This document shows, piece after piece, positions 38,205 through 46,649 of a stretch of DNA of 64,000 nucleotides; the stretch's first letter is position 1; every line of letters starts with the position of its first letter. Origin of the DNA: Parabacteroides goldsteinii DSM 19448 = WAL 12034 (GTDB lineage Bacteria > Bacteroidota > Bacteroidia > Bacteroidales > Tannerellaceae). The notes beneath the pieces were generated by a model. It ran no database searches. It worked only from the letters and a program-made list of their open reading frames with translations, and was not told the DNA's origin. Location: the NCBI RefSeq assembly GCF_000969835.1, contig NZ_KQ033912.1, forward strand, positions 1 to 64,000. Direction: 5' to 3'. The position numbers were made by a program, and so were the translations under genes.

Positions 38205-38837
38205 CTATCTTCGTCCCCCATTCCTTCCGTTTGTATTTGATCTGTCATTCGTTTTTGACTGACTATTCGTTGGATTTCTATACTGTTCCGTACGGTTACT
38301 TGTTCCGCTATTCGACGGACGGGTAACTTCCGAAGGTTTTGTCTGCGGACGATTGGTTTCCGGACGGCTTGGCCTATTCGATTCGGGACGATTCGAGCCG
38401 GGTCTGTTGGACTCCGGACGACTTGGTCGATTGGACTCCGGGCGATTCGAACCGGGACGGTTAGGCTTGTTCGGACGGTTCGGGTGATGATGGTCCGGAG
38501 GGTAAATATAAATAGGACGGCCATAATCCGGGAATATCATCGGAGGAGCTACCGGTGGAATATAGGTTACATCGTCATACAAATATTCATATCCTGTCAG
38601 ATAGTTATCCCAGAACTCCAACGCATACACTTCATCACGGGCTGTCCGGTATTCCAGAACCTCCTGCACATAACCATCTTTCTTGTTTACAGCCAATACC
38701 CGGTTGGGAGGCCCCATCAGGTTCTCCACCTCGGCAACGGTCATACCTGTAGTCAACATTCCCAAATCCAGGTATTTATATGCTCCGCAAGCTACCAACA
38801 AGAAAGAGGCCAGTATGAACAAACTTATTTTCTTCAT
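38205..38837 (-). CDS. Outer-membrane-lipoprotein-like protein with Asn-Arg-Pro repeat tail
   Basis: A 210-residue lipoprotein. The signal ends in the lipobox LLVAC. Residues 20-95 resemble the SmpA/OmlA (BamE-like) fold: TGMTVAEVENLMGPPNRVL, then VLEYRTARDEVYALEF. After a His-rich turn (about 115) comes a low-complexity tail of short units such as PGSNRPESNRPSRPES, rich in Arg, Asn, Pro and Ser, ending in Asn/Arg/Ser-rich sequence. The basic tail would suit contact with peptidoglycan or nucleic acid, but this is speculation. It starts 2 bp after the DsbA-like gene, so the two are one operon. Confidence 0.78.
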   Translation of the reverse strand: MKKISLFILASFLLVACGAYKYLDLGMLTTGMTVAEVENLMGPPNRVLAVNKKDGYVQEVLEYRTARDEVYALEFWDNYLTGYEYLYDDVTYIPPVAPPMIFPDYGRPIYIYPPDHHHPNRPNKPNRPGSNRPESNRPSRPESNRPGSNRPESNRPSRPETNRPQTKPSEVTRPSNSGTSNRTEQYRNPTNSQSKTNDRSNTNGRNGGRR

Positions 38838-38839
38838 AA

Positions 38840-39358
38840 TTACTTAACGATTAAAGACTCCAGATATTCCAGAAACTCTGAATTCATCCAGTTCCCGTCA
38901 AACTGTTCGCCATTGACGAAGAAAGTCGGGGTTCCCTGTACATCATTTTCCAATCCGGAATCGTAGTCATCTTTTACTTTCTGATAGAAACGGTCTTTGC
39001 CGAAATCCGTTTCAAACTCCGCTGCATTTATTCCCAGCTTCCTGGCATATTCCAACAGGTAATAATCGTCCAAAGCATTCTGATTCTCGAAAAGAAGGTC
39101 GTGCATTTCCCAGAACTTCCCATGAGAAGCAGCGATCTCAGCAGCAATAGCTGCGTGCAAAGCGTGGGGATGCAACTCTGTCAACGGGAAATTACGAAAA
39201 ACAAATTTAACCTTGTCCCCGAGTTTCTTCTGTATATCCTTTACTATATGATAAGCCTTTTTACAATAAGGACACTGATAATCAGCATACTCTATCAATT
39301 CTATCGGCGCATTGACCGGACCTTGAACGTGGTCGTTCTTATTTACTTCCAAATACAT
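38840..39358 (-). CDS. DsbA family thioredoxin-fold protein
   Basis: A 172-residue thioredoxin-fold protein. The redox motif CPYC lies at Cys29-Cys32 in IEYADYQCPYCKKAYHIV, and the cis-Pro loop is VQGTPTFFVNG. The helical insertion between (about 65-130) is that of DsbA/2-hydroxychromene isomerase proteins. No signal peptide is seen, so a cytoplasmic place is likely, unlike classical DsbA. ATG 39358 is preferred, since 12 more residues to 39394 would be unusual (MMLLIRNQIVTA). An upstream start cannot be fully excluded. Confidence 0.85.
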   Translation of the reverse strand: MYLEVNKNDHVQGPVNAPIELIEYADYQCPYCKKAYHIVKDIQKKLGDKVKFVFRNFPLTELHPHALHAAIAAEIAASHGKFWEMHDLLFENQNALDDYYLLEYARKLGINAAEFETDFGKDRFYQKVKDDYDSGLENDVQGTPTFFVNGEQFDGNWMNSEFLEYLESLIVK

Positions 39359-39455
39359 AGCTGTTACTATTTGATTTCTAATTAATAACATCACAGACTT
39401 TTCTTTTGTTGTTTATATTAGCATTTCATTAACTGAACCGATCCTGTTTTTTAGC

Positions 39456-39463
39456 TATCTTCG
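39456..39463 (+). promoter_or_regulatory. DUF763 gene promoter, -7-like box
   Basis: TATCTTCG (one mismatch from TAnnTTTG) ends 5 bp before the start codon at 39469, implying a nearly leaderless mRNA. Confidence 0.45.
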
Positions 39464-39468
39464 CATCT

Positions 39469-40698
39469 ATGAAAAGAGGTACAGCAGATTTACCATTACA
39501 TTACGGAACCGTTCCCCCTTGGTTGGCCGAACGAATGAGCCTGCTTGGCGGAGCTATTGCAGAAGCCATCATCATCGAATACGGACGTCCGGCTTTGTTG
39601 CAACGGCTAAGTGACCCCTTCTGGTTTCAGTCGTTAGGCTGCGTGCTGGGAATGGACTGGCATTCGTCTGGTATTACAACGTCTGTTATGAATGCCCTGA
39701 GAAAAGCGATCAATTACCGGTCGGAAGAACTTGGTGTTTATATTTGCGGAGGAAGAGGTAAGTTTTCGAGAGAAACACCTAATCAATTGCTGGAGGTAGC
39801 CAACAAAACCGGATTAAACGGGAATGAATTGGTAAGACACAGCAAACTGGCTGCCAAAGTCGATAATACAGCCGTACAGGATGGTTTTCAACTTTACCTG
39901 CATACATTTATTGTCACAAAGGAAGGTGACTGGTCTGTCATCCAACAAGGGATGAACCCGAATGAACGCATGGCACGACGCTACCACTGGCTTTCTTCCT
40001 CTTTACGTTCTTTTATGGAGGAACCGCATACGTCTGTCTGCGGAAGAAATCAGGGATTGATCCTCAACCTGACCGATAAACTTGCGGCCCCGACCAAAGA
40101 AGGCATCATGGAATTGACAAAGGAATCGCCGGACAAACTAATGCGTGAAGTATCCATCATCCTGCCCAACCATCACGAAGTAAAAGCCGAAGACGTAAAC
40201 CTCAAACGGCTCGGAGCCGCCCTCATCCTGGCACACGAAACCAATGTATCCGATATGGAATCGTTGCTTTTGCTGGAAGGAGTCGGACCGCGCACGTTGC
40301 AATCTCTTACATTGGTCAGCGAAGTAATACACGGAACCCCTTCCCGCTTCTCCGATCCGGCACGTTTCTCTTTTGCCCATGGAGGGAAAGACGGACATCC
40401 GTTCCCGGTTCCGACAAGCGTTTATGATGAGACTATCGAAGTCTTTGACAAGGCAATCCGTCAGGCACGGCTTGGAGAAAAGGACAAATCAAATGCCTTA
40501 AAGAACCTGTCCAAAATATCCCAGGAGATGGAGAAAAGTTATACTCCGAGTAACTATTTCGACGACTGGGTTCAACATGAACGGGACACGTCTTATAAAT
40601 ATGGCGGTAAAACCGTTTTCGGCAATGCTAAAAAGCCGCAAAAGAAAGAGGATAAGGATAAAGGTAAAGACGGGATACAGTTAAGTTTGTGGGATTAG
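39469..40698 (+). CDS. DUF763 domain protein
   Basis: A 409-residue protein of the DUF763 family, found mainly in archaea and thermophiles and sporadically in Bacteroidetes. The conserved start MKRGTADLPLHYGTVPPWL, the VLGMDWHSSGITTSV segment and the NLTDKLAAPTKEGI block are present. A helix-hairpin-helix-like stretch (LEGVGPRTLQSLTLVSEVI, about 265-285) suggests nucleic-acid binding. The tail is Lys-rich. The function is unknown. The transcript would be almost leaderless. Confidence 0.85.
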   Translation: MKRGTADLPLHYGTVPPWLAERMSLLGGAIAEAIIIEYGRPALLQRLSDPFWFQSLGCVLGMDWHSSGITTSVMNALRKAINYRSEELGVYICGGRGKFSRETPNQLLEVANKTGLNGNELVRHSKLAAKVDNTAVQDGFQLYLHTFIVTKEGDWSVIQQGMNPNERMARRYHWLSSSLRSFMEEPHTSVCGRNQGLILNLTDKLAAPTKEGIMELTKESPDKLMREVSIILPNHHEVKAEDVNLKRLGAALILAHETNVSDMESLLLLEGVGPRTLQSLTLVSEVIHGTPSRFSDPARFSFAHGGKDGHPFPVPTSVYDETIEVFDKAIRQARLGEKDKSNALKNLSKISQEMEKSYTPSNYFDDWVQHERDTSYKYGGKTVFGNAKKPQKKEDKDKGKDGIQLSLWD

Positions 40699-40807
40699 CA
40701 ATTCAATTATTGACTGGATTTGAATGTGTCTTAAAAACAACTTCATCGAATCTACTGTCATACTATCATTTTAAAGAGTAACACACTAATTATAAAAGCA
40801 TTACCTT

Positions 40808-41190
40808 ATGATAGTTGTTATTGTTAACTGTCATTTATCTATCATGCAACTATCATAGTCCTATCCGGAAACCCAAGGCAAGCTTCTTATTTTGCTGAAG
40901 TATATGACTTATTTTCAAGGAAGTAATTACTTTTGTTGTTTGAGACCCGGGTCTCAAGATTGCCGACACCCGGGTCTGAGCATCGTCAACATCCGGGTGT
41001 CAAACAGGATAAAACGGGCATCCTGACAACAATAAATAGGTGTTTTAATGAAATAGGTCTGTATATTCCGGTAAAAAAGACTTTAGGATAGAGGATTTTT
41101 AATAGATACAGGAACGATAGTTTGGTTAAAACAATGTTAATATGATAGTTGAATGATAGATAAATGACAGTTAACAATAACAACTATCAT
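40808..41190. repeat. 49-bp inverted repeats around palindrome array 3
   Basis: Arms 40808-40856 and 41142-41190 are inverted copies with a single mismatch over 49 bp, 285 bp apart. Shorter inverted copies of ATGATAGTATG lie outside (40759-40769, 41229-41239), and a direct repeat of CACTAATTATA flanks both arms (40784-40794, 41200-41210). Inside is palindrome array 3, after a TACTTTTG box at 40928-40935. The region between the DUF763 gene and the lipoprotein gene (40699-41340) shows no gene. Inverted repeats of this kind can mark invertible DNA or a short mobile element. Confidence 0.8.
40941..41002. repeat. Palindrome array 3: three GACCCGGGTC-type units, 23 bp period
   Basis: A perfect 16-bp palindrome TGAGACCCGGGTCTCA starts at 40941. 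Related 16-mers with a CCGGG core and diverged edges start at 40964 and 40987. Steps are 23 and 23 bp, and the 7-bp spacers are unrelated. Same architecture as arrays 1 and 2 with another sequence. Confidence 0.82.
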
Positions 41191-41340
41191 AGACTAATAC
41201 ACTAATTATATGCATATTACATTAGACTATGATAGTATGATAGTTGATTTCAAAAACAATAGATGTAATTGCTTTATAGTTCAGTTATTATCAGATTTGA
41301 ATGTTACTTTTCTATCAAGAGAAAAGTAAGGTCAATTAAT

Positions 41341-41798
41341 TCAACGTCTCACCAACGTATATTTATAGGCTGTCTCTGTACAATCCTGGATAAATAGTGT
41401 ATCGCCTTTGATAGCTAACGGATAAGAAGGACTCGTTTCTAAAAACACATCCATCAGATAGGCTTCGTAGCCCGCTCCCGTATCGGCTTTCCGCCAGTTC
41501 AGGTCGCCCGGTTCGTCTTTGCCTTCTTCTGTCCAGACGTATTTATCGCCGTTGAACTGGATGAAAGTATTTTCAAACTCACAAAGCTGAGTGGTATTCT
41601 GTCCGCTTACCAACTCCCATTTTCCCTCGACCAACTCTTTGATTTCGGGCAATGACTTATCGAAAAGGGTTGTTTGAACGTTGTACGAGTCTCCGACTCC
41701 TTACTGTCTTTTTGTCCTGACTTACCTTTACAACTACTTGTACCGATCAGACACAAGCCCAAGGCAACCACAATGAAAATACTTTTTACACTATTCAT
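41341..41798 (-). pseudogene. Frameshifted small lipoprotein (lipocalin-like)
   Basis: The N-terminal part (MNSVKSIFIVVALGLCLIGT with lipobox TSSC) and the C-terminal part (LVEGKWELVSG, FIQFNGDKYVWTEEG and KYTLVRR) are in different frames. Joining them near 41670 restores one protein of about 150 residues: the second frame reads TTLFDKSLPEIKEL right after the shift. It resembles the small lipocalin-like proteins of Bacteroidetes. The shift could be real decay or a sequencing error. Confidence 0.65.
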
Positions 41799-41807
41799 AT
41801 CCGGATC

Positions 41808-43547
41808 TTATTTACAATGTTCCTTTATCAGTCTTTCAGCCAACGGGTCACCCAGTTCTTTCGCTTTGTTCAGCGCTTCACAGGCTTCCGCTTTCTTTTC
41901 CATACGCACATAACAGATACCTTTCAAACGGTAGCAAGCCGCAAAATCGGGAGCCACTTTCAATGTTTCCTCGATGCTAGCCAATGCGTCGGTATAATTT
42001 TTCATGCGGACATATACAGATGCCTCTTCCGCCCGATAATCGGGTACATCAGGACTCAGACGAACCGCTTCCTTGATATCAGCCAAAGCACCTTCCATAT
42101 CACCGGCACGGAATTTTGCCTGTTCACGGTAGAAATAAAAACTACTGCCGACATCGCCTTTCATTGCCTTATAATACAGGTCATAATCGGCTATCGCTTC
42201 CGCATATTGAGACAAACGAAGTTTCCAGTCTATTCGTTCCAAAATATACTGGCCGGCTTCGGAAGTAAGAGGCAGGCCGCATTTGTCTACTGCACCGTCC
42301 AGCAAAGCAATCACATCGCCGATATTGAATCCGGGAGTATTTTCTTTCGCCTTGGCTGCCCAGTAAAAAGAGTTAGGCGATGCCAGGTCACTGTTATTCA
42401 CGACCATATATTCGTTATAAGCCTGGTCGAATTCTTTCAGGTAGAAATGAATATCACCCGCCAACTGATGGTAAACAGGAGCGTCATCCTCTTCGATAGC
42501 CTTTTGGATAGTTTGTTGTGCAGCCTGTACACTCCATGCCGGATCGGTCAGCGTGGTATCACCGGCAGACACGCCATAGATCAGTTTCGCTTTATTATAA
42601 TATACATCCCCTTTCTTATCACTGTATTTGGAAGCTGTTTCAATATCATCCAATGCCAGTTTCAGATAATTAGCCTGTTCGCCCGGAGTAGCTGCCAGCT
42701 CGGCACGACGTCCGGCATAATGGTTGGCACGGTTCAGATAACCGTCGGCCGAATTCGGGAAAGTTGCAATAAAATCATTCAGTGTTTCCAGATATGTTTT
42801 TGCATCCTGCGTACTTCCTTTCAGGAACAGAGCCACCTGAGCCTGCTCCACATCAGCCGGCCAGGCTTTCTTGATACCGATATTATTATAAACGGAATTC
42901 AGGAAATCGGTCGACGAAACGGCGAGGTTGTTCACATAAGAGGCTGAGACAGCATATGATACATCCTTCTTTCCGGAAGCATCGGCCTGTGCCAGTCCGA
43001 ACACTTCACCTTCGGCATTCAATATCGGTGAATTCACCCGGCCATCTTCCAGCGGAACGGATAATTTATAGTAACTATACGGATCTTTCAGTTTGCTGAC
43101 TTCCGTAATCGTGCCCTGTTCGAAATCTGCTTTCTTTTCAGTCGAATAAGGTAACAAATAAGCGACAGTGCCTACCGCCAGCGGATCGGCAGCAATCGGG
43201 AAAAACTGTACTTTCTTCGGTGTTTCCGCTTTTACCTTGATGACATCATACAATTCATCGGCACCGATCACTCTTGTAACCGGATAAGTTTTTCCTTCCG
43301 TATCCGTCACGGTTGCTTTTTCCGCCCCTTTGAATAACTCGTAGGCAGAAAGGACATCTCCCGTTTCAGAGACAAAAATACCGGTACCCGAGGTCAGCTT
43401 AGCTCCGTCTTTCCCGTATGTAGTGATTAAAACAACCGCTTTTTTACTTTTGTCCATCCATTTAGGGGCGTTCTTCTGCGCAGTTGCCGGCAATAAGTGG
43501 CAACAAATCAAAATTAGTAGTAGTATTCGTTTCATTTCTTTTCTCAT
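41808..43547 (-). CDS. Trypsin-like domain (catalytically degenerate) with TPR repeats
   Basis: A 579-residue secreted protein with signal peptide (about 1-23). Residues 30-225 follow a trypsin-like fold, but where a protease has the His motif it reads LSAYELF, and the Ser motif (GNSGxP) reads GRVNSPIL. Only the Asp motif (ELYDVIKVK) is retained. The fold is probably used for binding. Residues 230-575 are tetratricopeptide-like helical repeats, clear in the last third (DYRAEEASVYVRMKNYTDAL). The promoter TACATTTG (complement 43565-43572) is divergent from a relic gene's promoter. The function is unknown. Confidence 0.83.
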   Translation of the reverse strand: MRKEMKRILLLILICCHLLPATAQKNAPKWMDKSKKAVVLITTYGKDGAKLTSGTGIFVSETGDVLSAYELFKGAEKATVTDTEGKTYPVTRVIGADELYDVIKVKAETPKKVQFFPIAADPLAVGTVAYLLPYSTEKKADFEQGTITEVSKLKDPYSYYKLSVPLEDGRVNSPILNAEGEVFGLAQADASGKKDVSYAVSASYVNNLAVSSTDFLNSVYNNIGIKKAWPADVEQAQVALFLKGSTQDAKTYLETLNDFIATFPNSADGYLNRANHYAGRRAELAATPGEQANYLKLALDDIETASKYSDKKGDVYYNKAKLIYGVSAGDTTLTDPAWSVQAAQQTIQKAIEEDDAPVYHQLAGDIHFYLKEFDQAYNEYMVVNNSDLASPNSFYWAAKAKENTPGFNIGDVIALLDGAVDKCGLPLTSEAGQYILERIDWKLRLSQYAEAIADYDLYYKAMKGDVGSSFYFYREQAKFRAGDMEGALADIKEAVRLSPDVPDYRAEEASVYVRMKNYTDALASIEETLKVAPDFAACYRLKGICYVRMEKKAEACEALNKAKELGDPLAERLIKEHCK

Positions 43548-43564
43548 GTTATCAGATATGCCGA

Positions 43565-43589
43565 CAAATGTAATACTTTATTATCTTTG
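43565..43589. promoter_or_regulatory. Divergent promoters: TPR gene (-) and MBL relic (+)
   Basis: The complement of 43565-43572 is TACATTTG toward the TPR gene. TATCTTTG at 43582-43589 reads toward the remnant at 43622. Only 9 bp lie between. Confidence 0.6.
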
Positions 43590-43621
43590 TACATATTGTC
43601 TGAGTATAAAATTATCCGCTT

Positions 43622-43748
43622 ATGAAACTTAAAATGTTATTTCTTATGTGTCGTTTACCCATACCATTACGGCGACACAAAGGTGGAAGAGATCAAAGAA
43701 AAACTGAAAAACAACAATATAGACGTACACATCAGAGAGATGCAATAA
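43622..43748 (+). pseudogene. Internally deleted metallo-beta-lactamase-fold hydrolase
   Basis: The promoter, start codon and first residues (MKLKMLFLM) are joined almost directly to the last 30 residues of an MBL-fold hydrolase, seen in another frame: VVYPYHYGDT, then KEKLKNNNIDVHIREMQ and a stop at 43748. The His of YHYGDT is the conserved C-terminal metal ligand. More than 200 internal residues are missing. It shows how the locus was reduced by deletion. The remaining 43749-43867 carries only the next promoter. Confidence 0.75.
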
Positions 43749-43831
43749 TAAATTCCTGTGATCTTCGGCATGATGGGATTTTTACGAGGAAATGAATAAA
43801 CATTCCTTATCTGTGAATGCAAAAGATTAGC

Positions 43832-43839
43832 TATATTTG
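43832..43839 (+). promoter_or_regulatory. Promoter of the AAA/nuclease gene, -7 box
   Basis: TATATTTG at 43832-43839 ends 28 bp before the start codon at 43868. Confidence 0.65.
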
Positions 43840-43867
43840 TGTTCGCAACAACTAAAAGACATTCGTT

Positions 43868-45436
43868 ATGACACCGATAAATCCATTCAGAAAGCTCCCT
43901 ATCGGGATACAGGAATTTGAGAAGCTTCGTACAGAAGGTTATCTCTATGTCGATAAAACAGCTTTCGTATATGAACTGGTCTCCACTGGTGCTGCCTATT
44001 TTCTGAGCCGTCCGCGACGCTTCGGCAAAAGCTTGCTGCTTTCTACATTCAAAGCGTATTTCGAAGGAAAAAAAGAGTTGTTCAAAGGGTTGGCAATCGA
44101 TAGCCTTGAAACCGAATGGAATGTCCATCCGGTATTACACCTCAGCCTGAATGCAGAGAAGTATGAGTCTGCCGAACATCTGGAAGGCATTCTCGAAGCG
44201 CACCTGCAAAAGTGGGAAGAAATGTACGGGACCAATCCCGGAACCTCGACCTTCGCCACTCGTTTTATGGCTGTTCTGGAGAATGCCCGCAAAAAAACAG
44301 GGCACGGAGCCGTCGTTCTGATCGATGAATACGATAAGCCTCTATTGCAAACCTATCATGATGAAGCTTTGCAAAATAGTTTTCGTAGCACATTAACGGC
44401 CTTTTATACTGTTCTGAAAGATGCTGATCCATATCTGAAATTCGTCTTTATCACCGGTGTTACCAAGTTTGCGCAAGTGGGCGTATTCAGTACGCTGAAT
44501 CACCTGGACGATATCAGTATCAGCTGGCGTTCAACCTATCTCTGCGGACTGACACGTGAAGAGATAGAGTCGACCTTCGGCCCCGAACTGAATGCTTTGG
44601 GAGAGGCTTCCGGCCTGACATATTCAGAAACAATGGCAAAGCTCACCCGGCAATACGACGGTTATCGCTTCATGGAAAAAGCCAAAGAAGGTGTATTCAA
44701 TCCTTTCAGCGTTTTGAAGACATTCAAGGATCTGGATTTCAAAAACTACTGGTTTGCCACCGGTACCCCCTCCTTCCTGATCTACATGCTTCGTAAAACC
44801 AATTACGACCTGCGTGATCTGGATGGAATACAAGTAAGTGCCGCTTCGCTGACCGACTACCGGGTAGACTTTCAGGAACCCGTTCCTGTTATCTATCAAA
44901 GCGGTTACTTGACAATAAAGGGGTACGACGAACGGTTCATGCTTTACACCCTCGGTTTTCCGAATGAAGAAGTAAAGTATGGCTTTCTTAATTTCGTGAC
45001 ACCTTTATATACGCCGGTATCATCTGCAAATGCACCGTTTTATATCGGACAGTTCACAAATGAATTATGGGCCGGGCAGACCGAAAGTTTCCTGAATCGC
45101 CTGCGTGCTTTTTTTGCTGATTTCCCTTACGAATTGAATACAAAAACAGAACGCCATTACCAAGTGGTATTCTATCTGGTATTTAAGTTAATGGGACAGT
45201 TCACACAAGCAGAAGTACAAAGTGCCCAAGGACGTGCCGATGCCGTTGTACAGACACCGGACTATATTTACGTATTCGAATTTAAACTGGACGGTTCAGC
45301 CGAAGAGGCACTCCATCAGATAAACAGTAAAGGCTACCTCATTCCTTACACCGCCGATCATCGAAAACTGGTCAAAGTCGGTGTCTCATTCAATCACGAA
45401 ACACGTAACATAGGCGAATGGATAACGGAAGAATAG
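43868..45436 (+). CDS. AAA-ATPase with PD-(D/E)XK nuclease domain
   Basis: A 522-residue protein of a very abundant Bacteroidetes family (AAA_34 / DUF1703). The conserved start is MTPINPFRKLPIGIQEFEKL. The nucleotide-binding loop is FLSRPRRFGKS (about 37-47) and the Walker B motif AVVLIDEYDKPLL (about 150). The C-terminal domain carries the PD-(D/E)XK nuclease pattern in GRADAVVQTP and YVFEFKLDG (about 455-475). Members are multicopy in gut Bacteroidales and their role is unproven. A defence or mobile-element link has been suggested for some. It stands alone, with no accessory subunit next to it. Confidence 0.88.
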   Translation: MTPINPFRKLPIGIQEFEKLRTEGYLYVDKTAFVYELVSTGAAYFLSRPRRFGKSLLLSTFKAYFEGKKELFKGLAIDSLETEWNVHPVLHLSLNAEKYESAEHLEGILEAHLQKWEEMYGTNPGTSTFATRFMAVLENARKKTGHGAVVLIDEYDKPLLQTYHDEALQNSFRSTLTAFYTVLKDADPYLKFVFITGVTKFAQVGVFSTLNHLDDISISWRSTYLCGLTREEIESTFGPELNALGEASGLTYSETMAKLTRQYDGYRFMEKAKEGVFNPFSVLKTFKDLDFKNYWFATGTPSFLIYMLRKTNYDLRDLDGIQVSAASLTDYRVDFQEPVPVIYQSGYLTIKGYDERFMLYTLGFPNEEVKYGFLNFVTPLYTPVSSANAPFYIGQFTNELWAGQTESFLNRLRAFFADFPYELNTKTERHYQVVFYLVFKLMGQFTQAEVQSAQGRADAVVQTPDYIYVFEFKLDGSAEEALHQINSKGYLIPYTADHRKLVKVGVSFNHETRNIGEWITEE

Positions 45437-45464
45437 AATAAACAAAAGATCAAGACTATACCGG

Positions 45465-46649
45465 CTACAGCTTCGTCTTCCGTATATTATACCGATACGC
45501 CCAACAAGCCAATACGAAATACACCGCACATTGAACCCATAAGGTGACATATTCCGTATGGATCTCTGCCATCGAGGCTCCCATCGAATTTAATTTAACG
45601 TAGGCGAGGGTTGCCGGTGCTGCCGGAATCAGGAAATGCGATAACTTCCAGTACCAGGGCATCAGTTCCAACGGATAAGAGACACCGGACAGGAAGATCA
45701 ACCCGACCGAAAAGAAAGCGATCATCAGCAAAGGGGCATCCGAATCGGTAAAGACAACGGAAGCAGTCAGGCCAAAGAAACTCGTCGCCATCAGGAAAGG
45801 AATCAGTAGCATGATTATATTCCATACATTACCGATATCCGGCAAGTCGAATATCAGCGGGATCAATCCCAGCAGGAAAAGCGAAAAGACGGCATACAGC
45901 ATCATATACACAAATGTCTTTCCGATCGCAAGGCGTCCGGCTTGTCCGAAGGTCGGGCGATACACCTGCAACAGTTTGAACTGCCGCTCCTCCCCGCTGA
46001 CCATCCCGATCACCATCAATAAGGTCTGAAACATGATAACGATCAGCACAGCCGGGATCAGATACGTTCCATATCCTTCCGTATAATTATACAAGGCGGT
46101 TCCAGCCACATTGATCGGTTTCGCCACAGATAACTGTGCAGCAGCCTGGCTGGGGAGAAATACCACCATTTCAGGCCGGTAGCGATCGTTCAGCGCCAAC
46201 ATCGAACCGGCCGACGCTTCCTGCATCGCCAGGTAGTTGAGGAATGCATTGGTCGTTTCATACATGATAAAGACCGACTCATCACCACGGGAAACCCGGT
46301 CGGTAAAGTCGTACGGCAGATATAAAATGCCGGCGGCTTCATCCATTTTCATCAACTCCTGTGCCTGCGGATAATCCTCACCGGTAGCAATCACGTCGAC
46401 CTGCGGAGTGGCATTCAGCAAACGGATATACTCGCGGCTCAACTCCGTTTTCGAATTATCCACCACAACAACCGGGACATTACGGACCACATCAGGGGCG
46501 TACATATAATTATATAGCAGACCGTACATAAATATCCCCCCCATCAGCACCAACACGATGGCGAAACTGCCTGAGATGGTTTTGAACTCATTCAAGATAA
46601 TGGACGATATATTGTTCAGACCAGCTTTTATGTTATTTGATATTTTCAT
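45465..46649 (-). CDS. ABC-2 type export permease (second)
   Basis: A 394-residue inner-membrane protein of the ABC-2 type with one N-terminal helix, a periplasmic domain (about 40-180) and five C-terminal helices (about 185-385, LLIPFLMATSFFG). It overlaps the other permease by 17 bp, as expected for a heterodimeric pair. The operon order is TolC, HlyD, permease, permease, resembling the YhhJ/YbhS type exporters. No ABC ATPase is encoded in or next to the operon. Confidence 0.87.
   Translation of the reverse strand: MKISNNIKAGLNNISSIILNEFKTISGSFAIVLVLMGGIFMYGLLYNYMYAPDVVRNVPVVVVDNSKTELSREYIRLLNATPQVDVIATGEDYPQAQELMKMDEAAGILYLPYDFTDRVSRGDESVFIMYETTNAFLNYLAMQEASAGSMLALNDRYRPEMVVFLPSQAAAQLSVAKPINVAGTALYNYTEGYGTYLIPAVLIVIMFQTLLMVIGMVSGEERQFKLLQVYRPTFGQAGRLAIGKTFVYMMLYAVFSLFLLGLIPLIFDLPDIGNVWNIIMLLIPFLMATSFFGLTASVVFTDSDAPLLMIAFFSVGLIFLSGVSYPLELMPWYWKLSHFLIPAAPATLAYVKLNSMGASMAEIHTEYVTLWVQCAVYFVLACWAYRYNIRKTKL

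Noticed and set aside
38198..38524. A 108-codon frame rich in Arg and Val
   Set aside because: It is the out-of-frame shadow of the Asn-Arg-Pro repeat tail. Its repetitive look comes from the same repeat.
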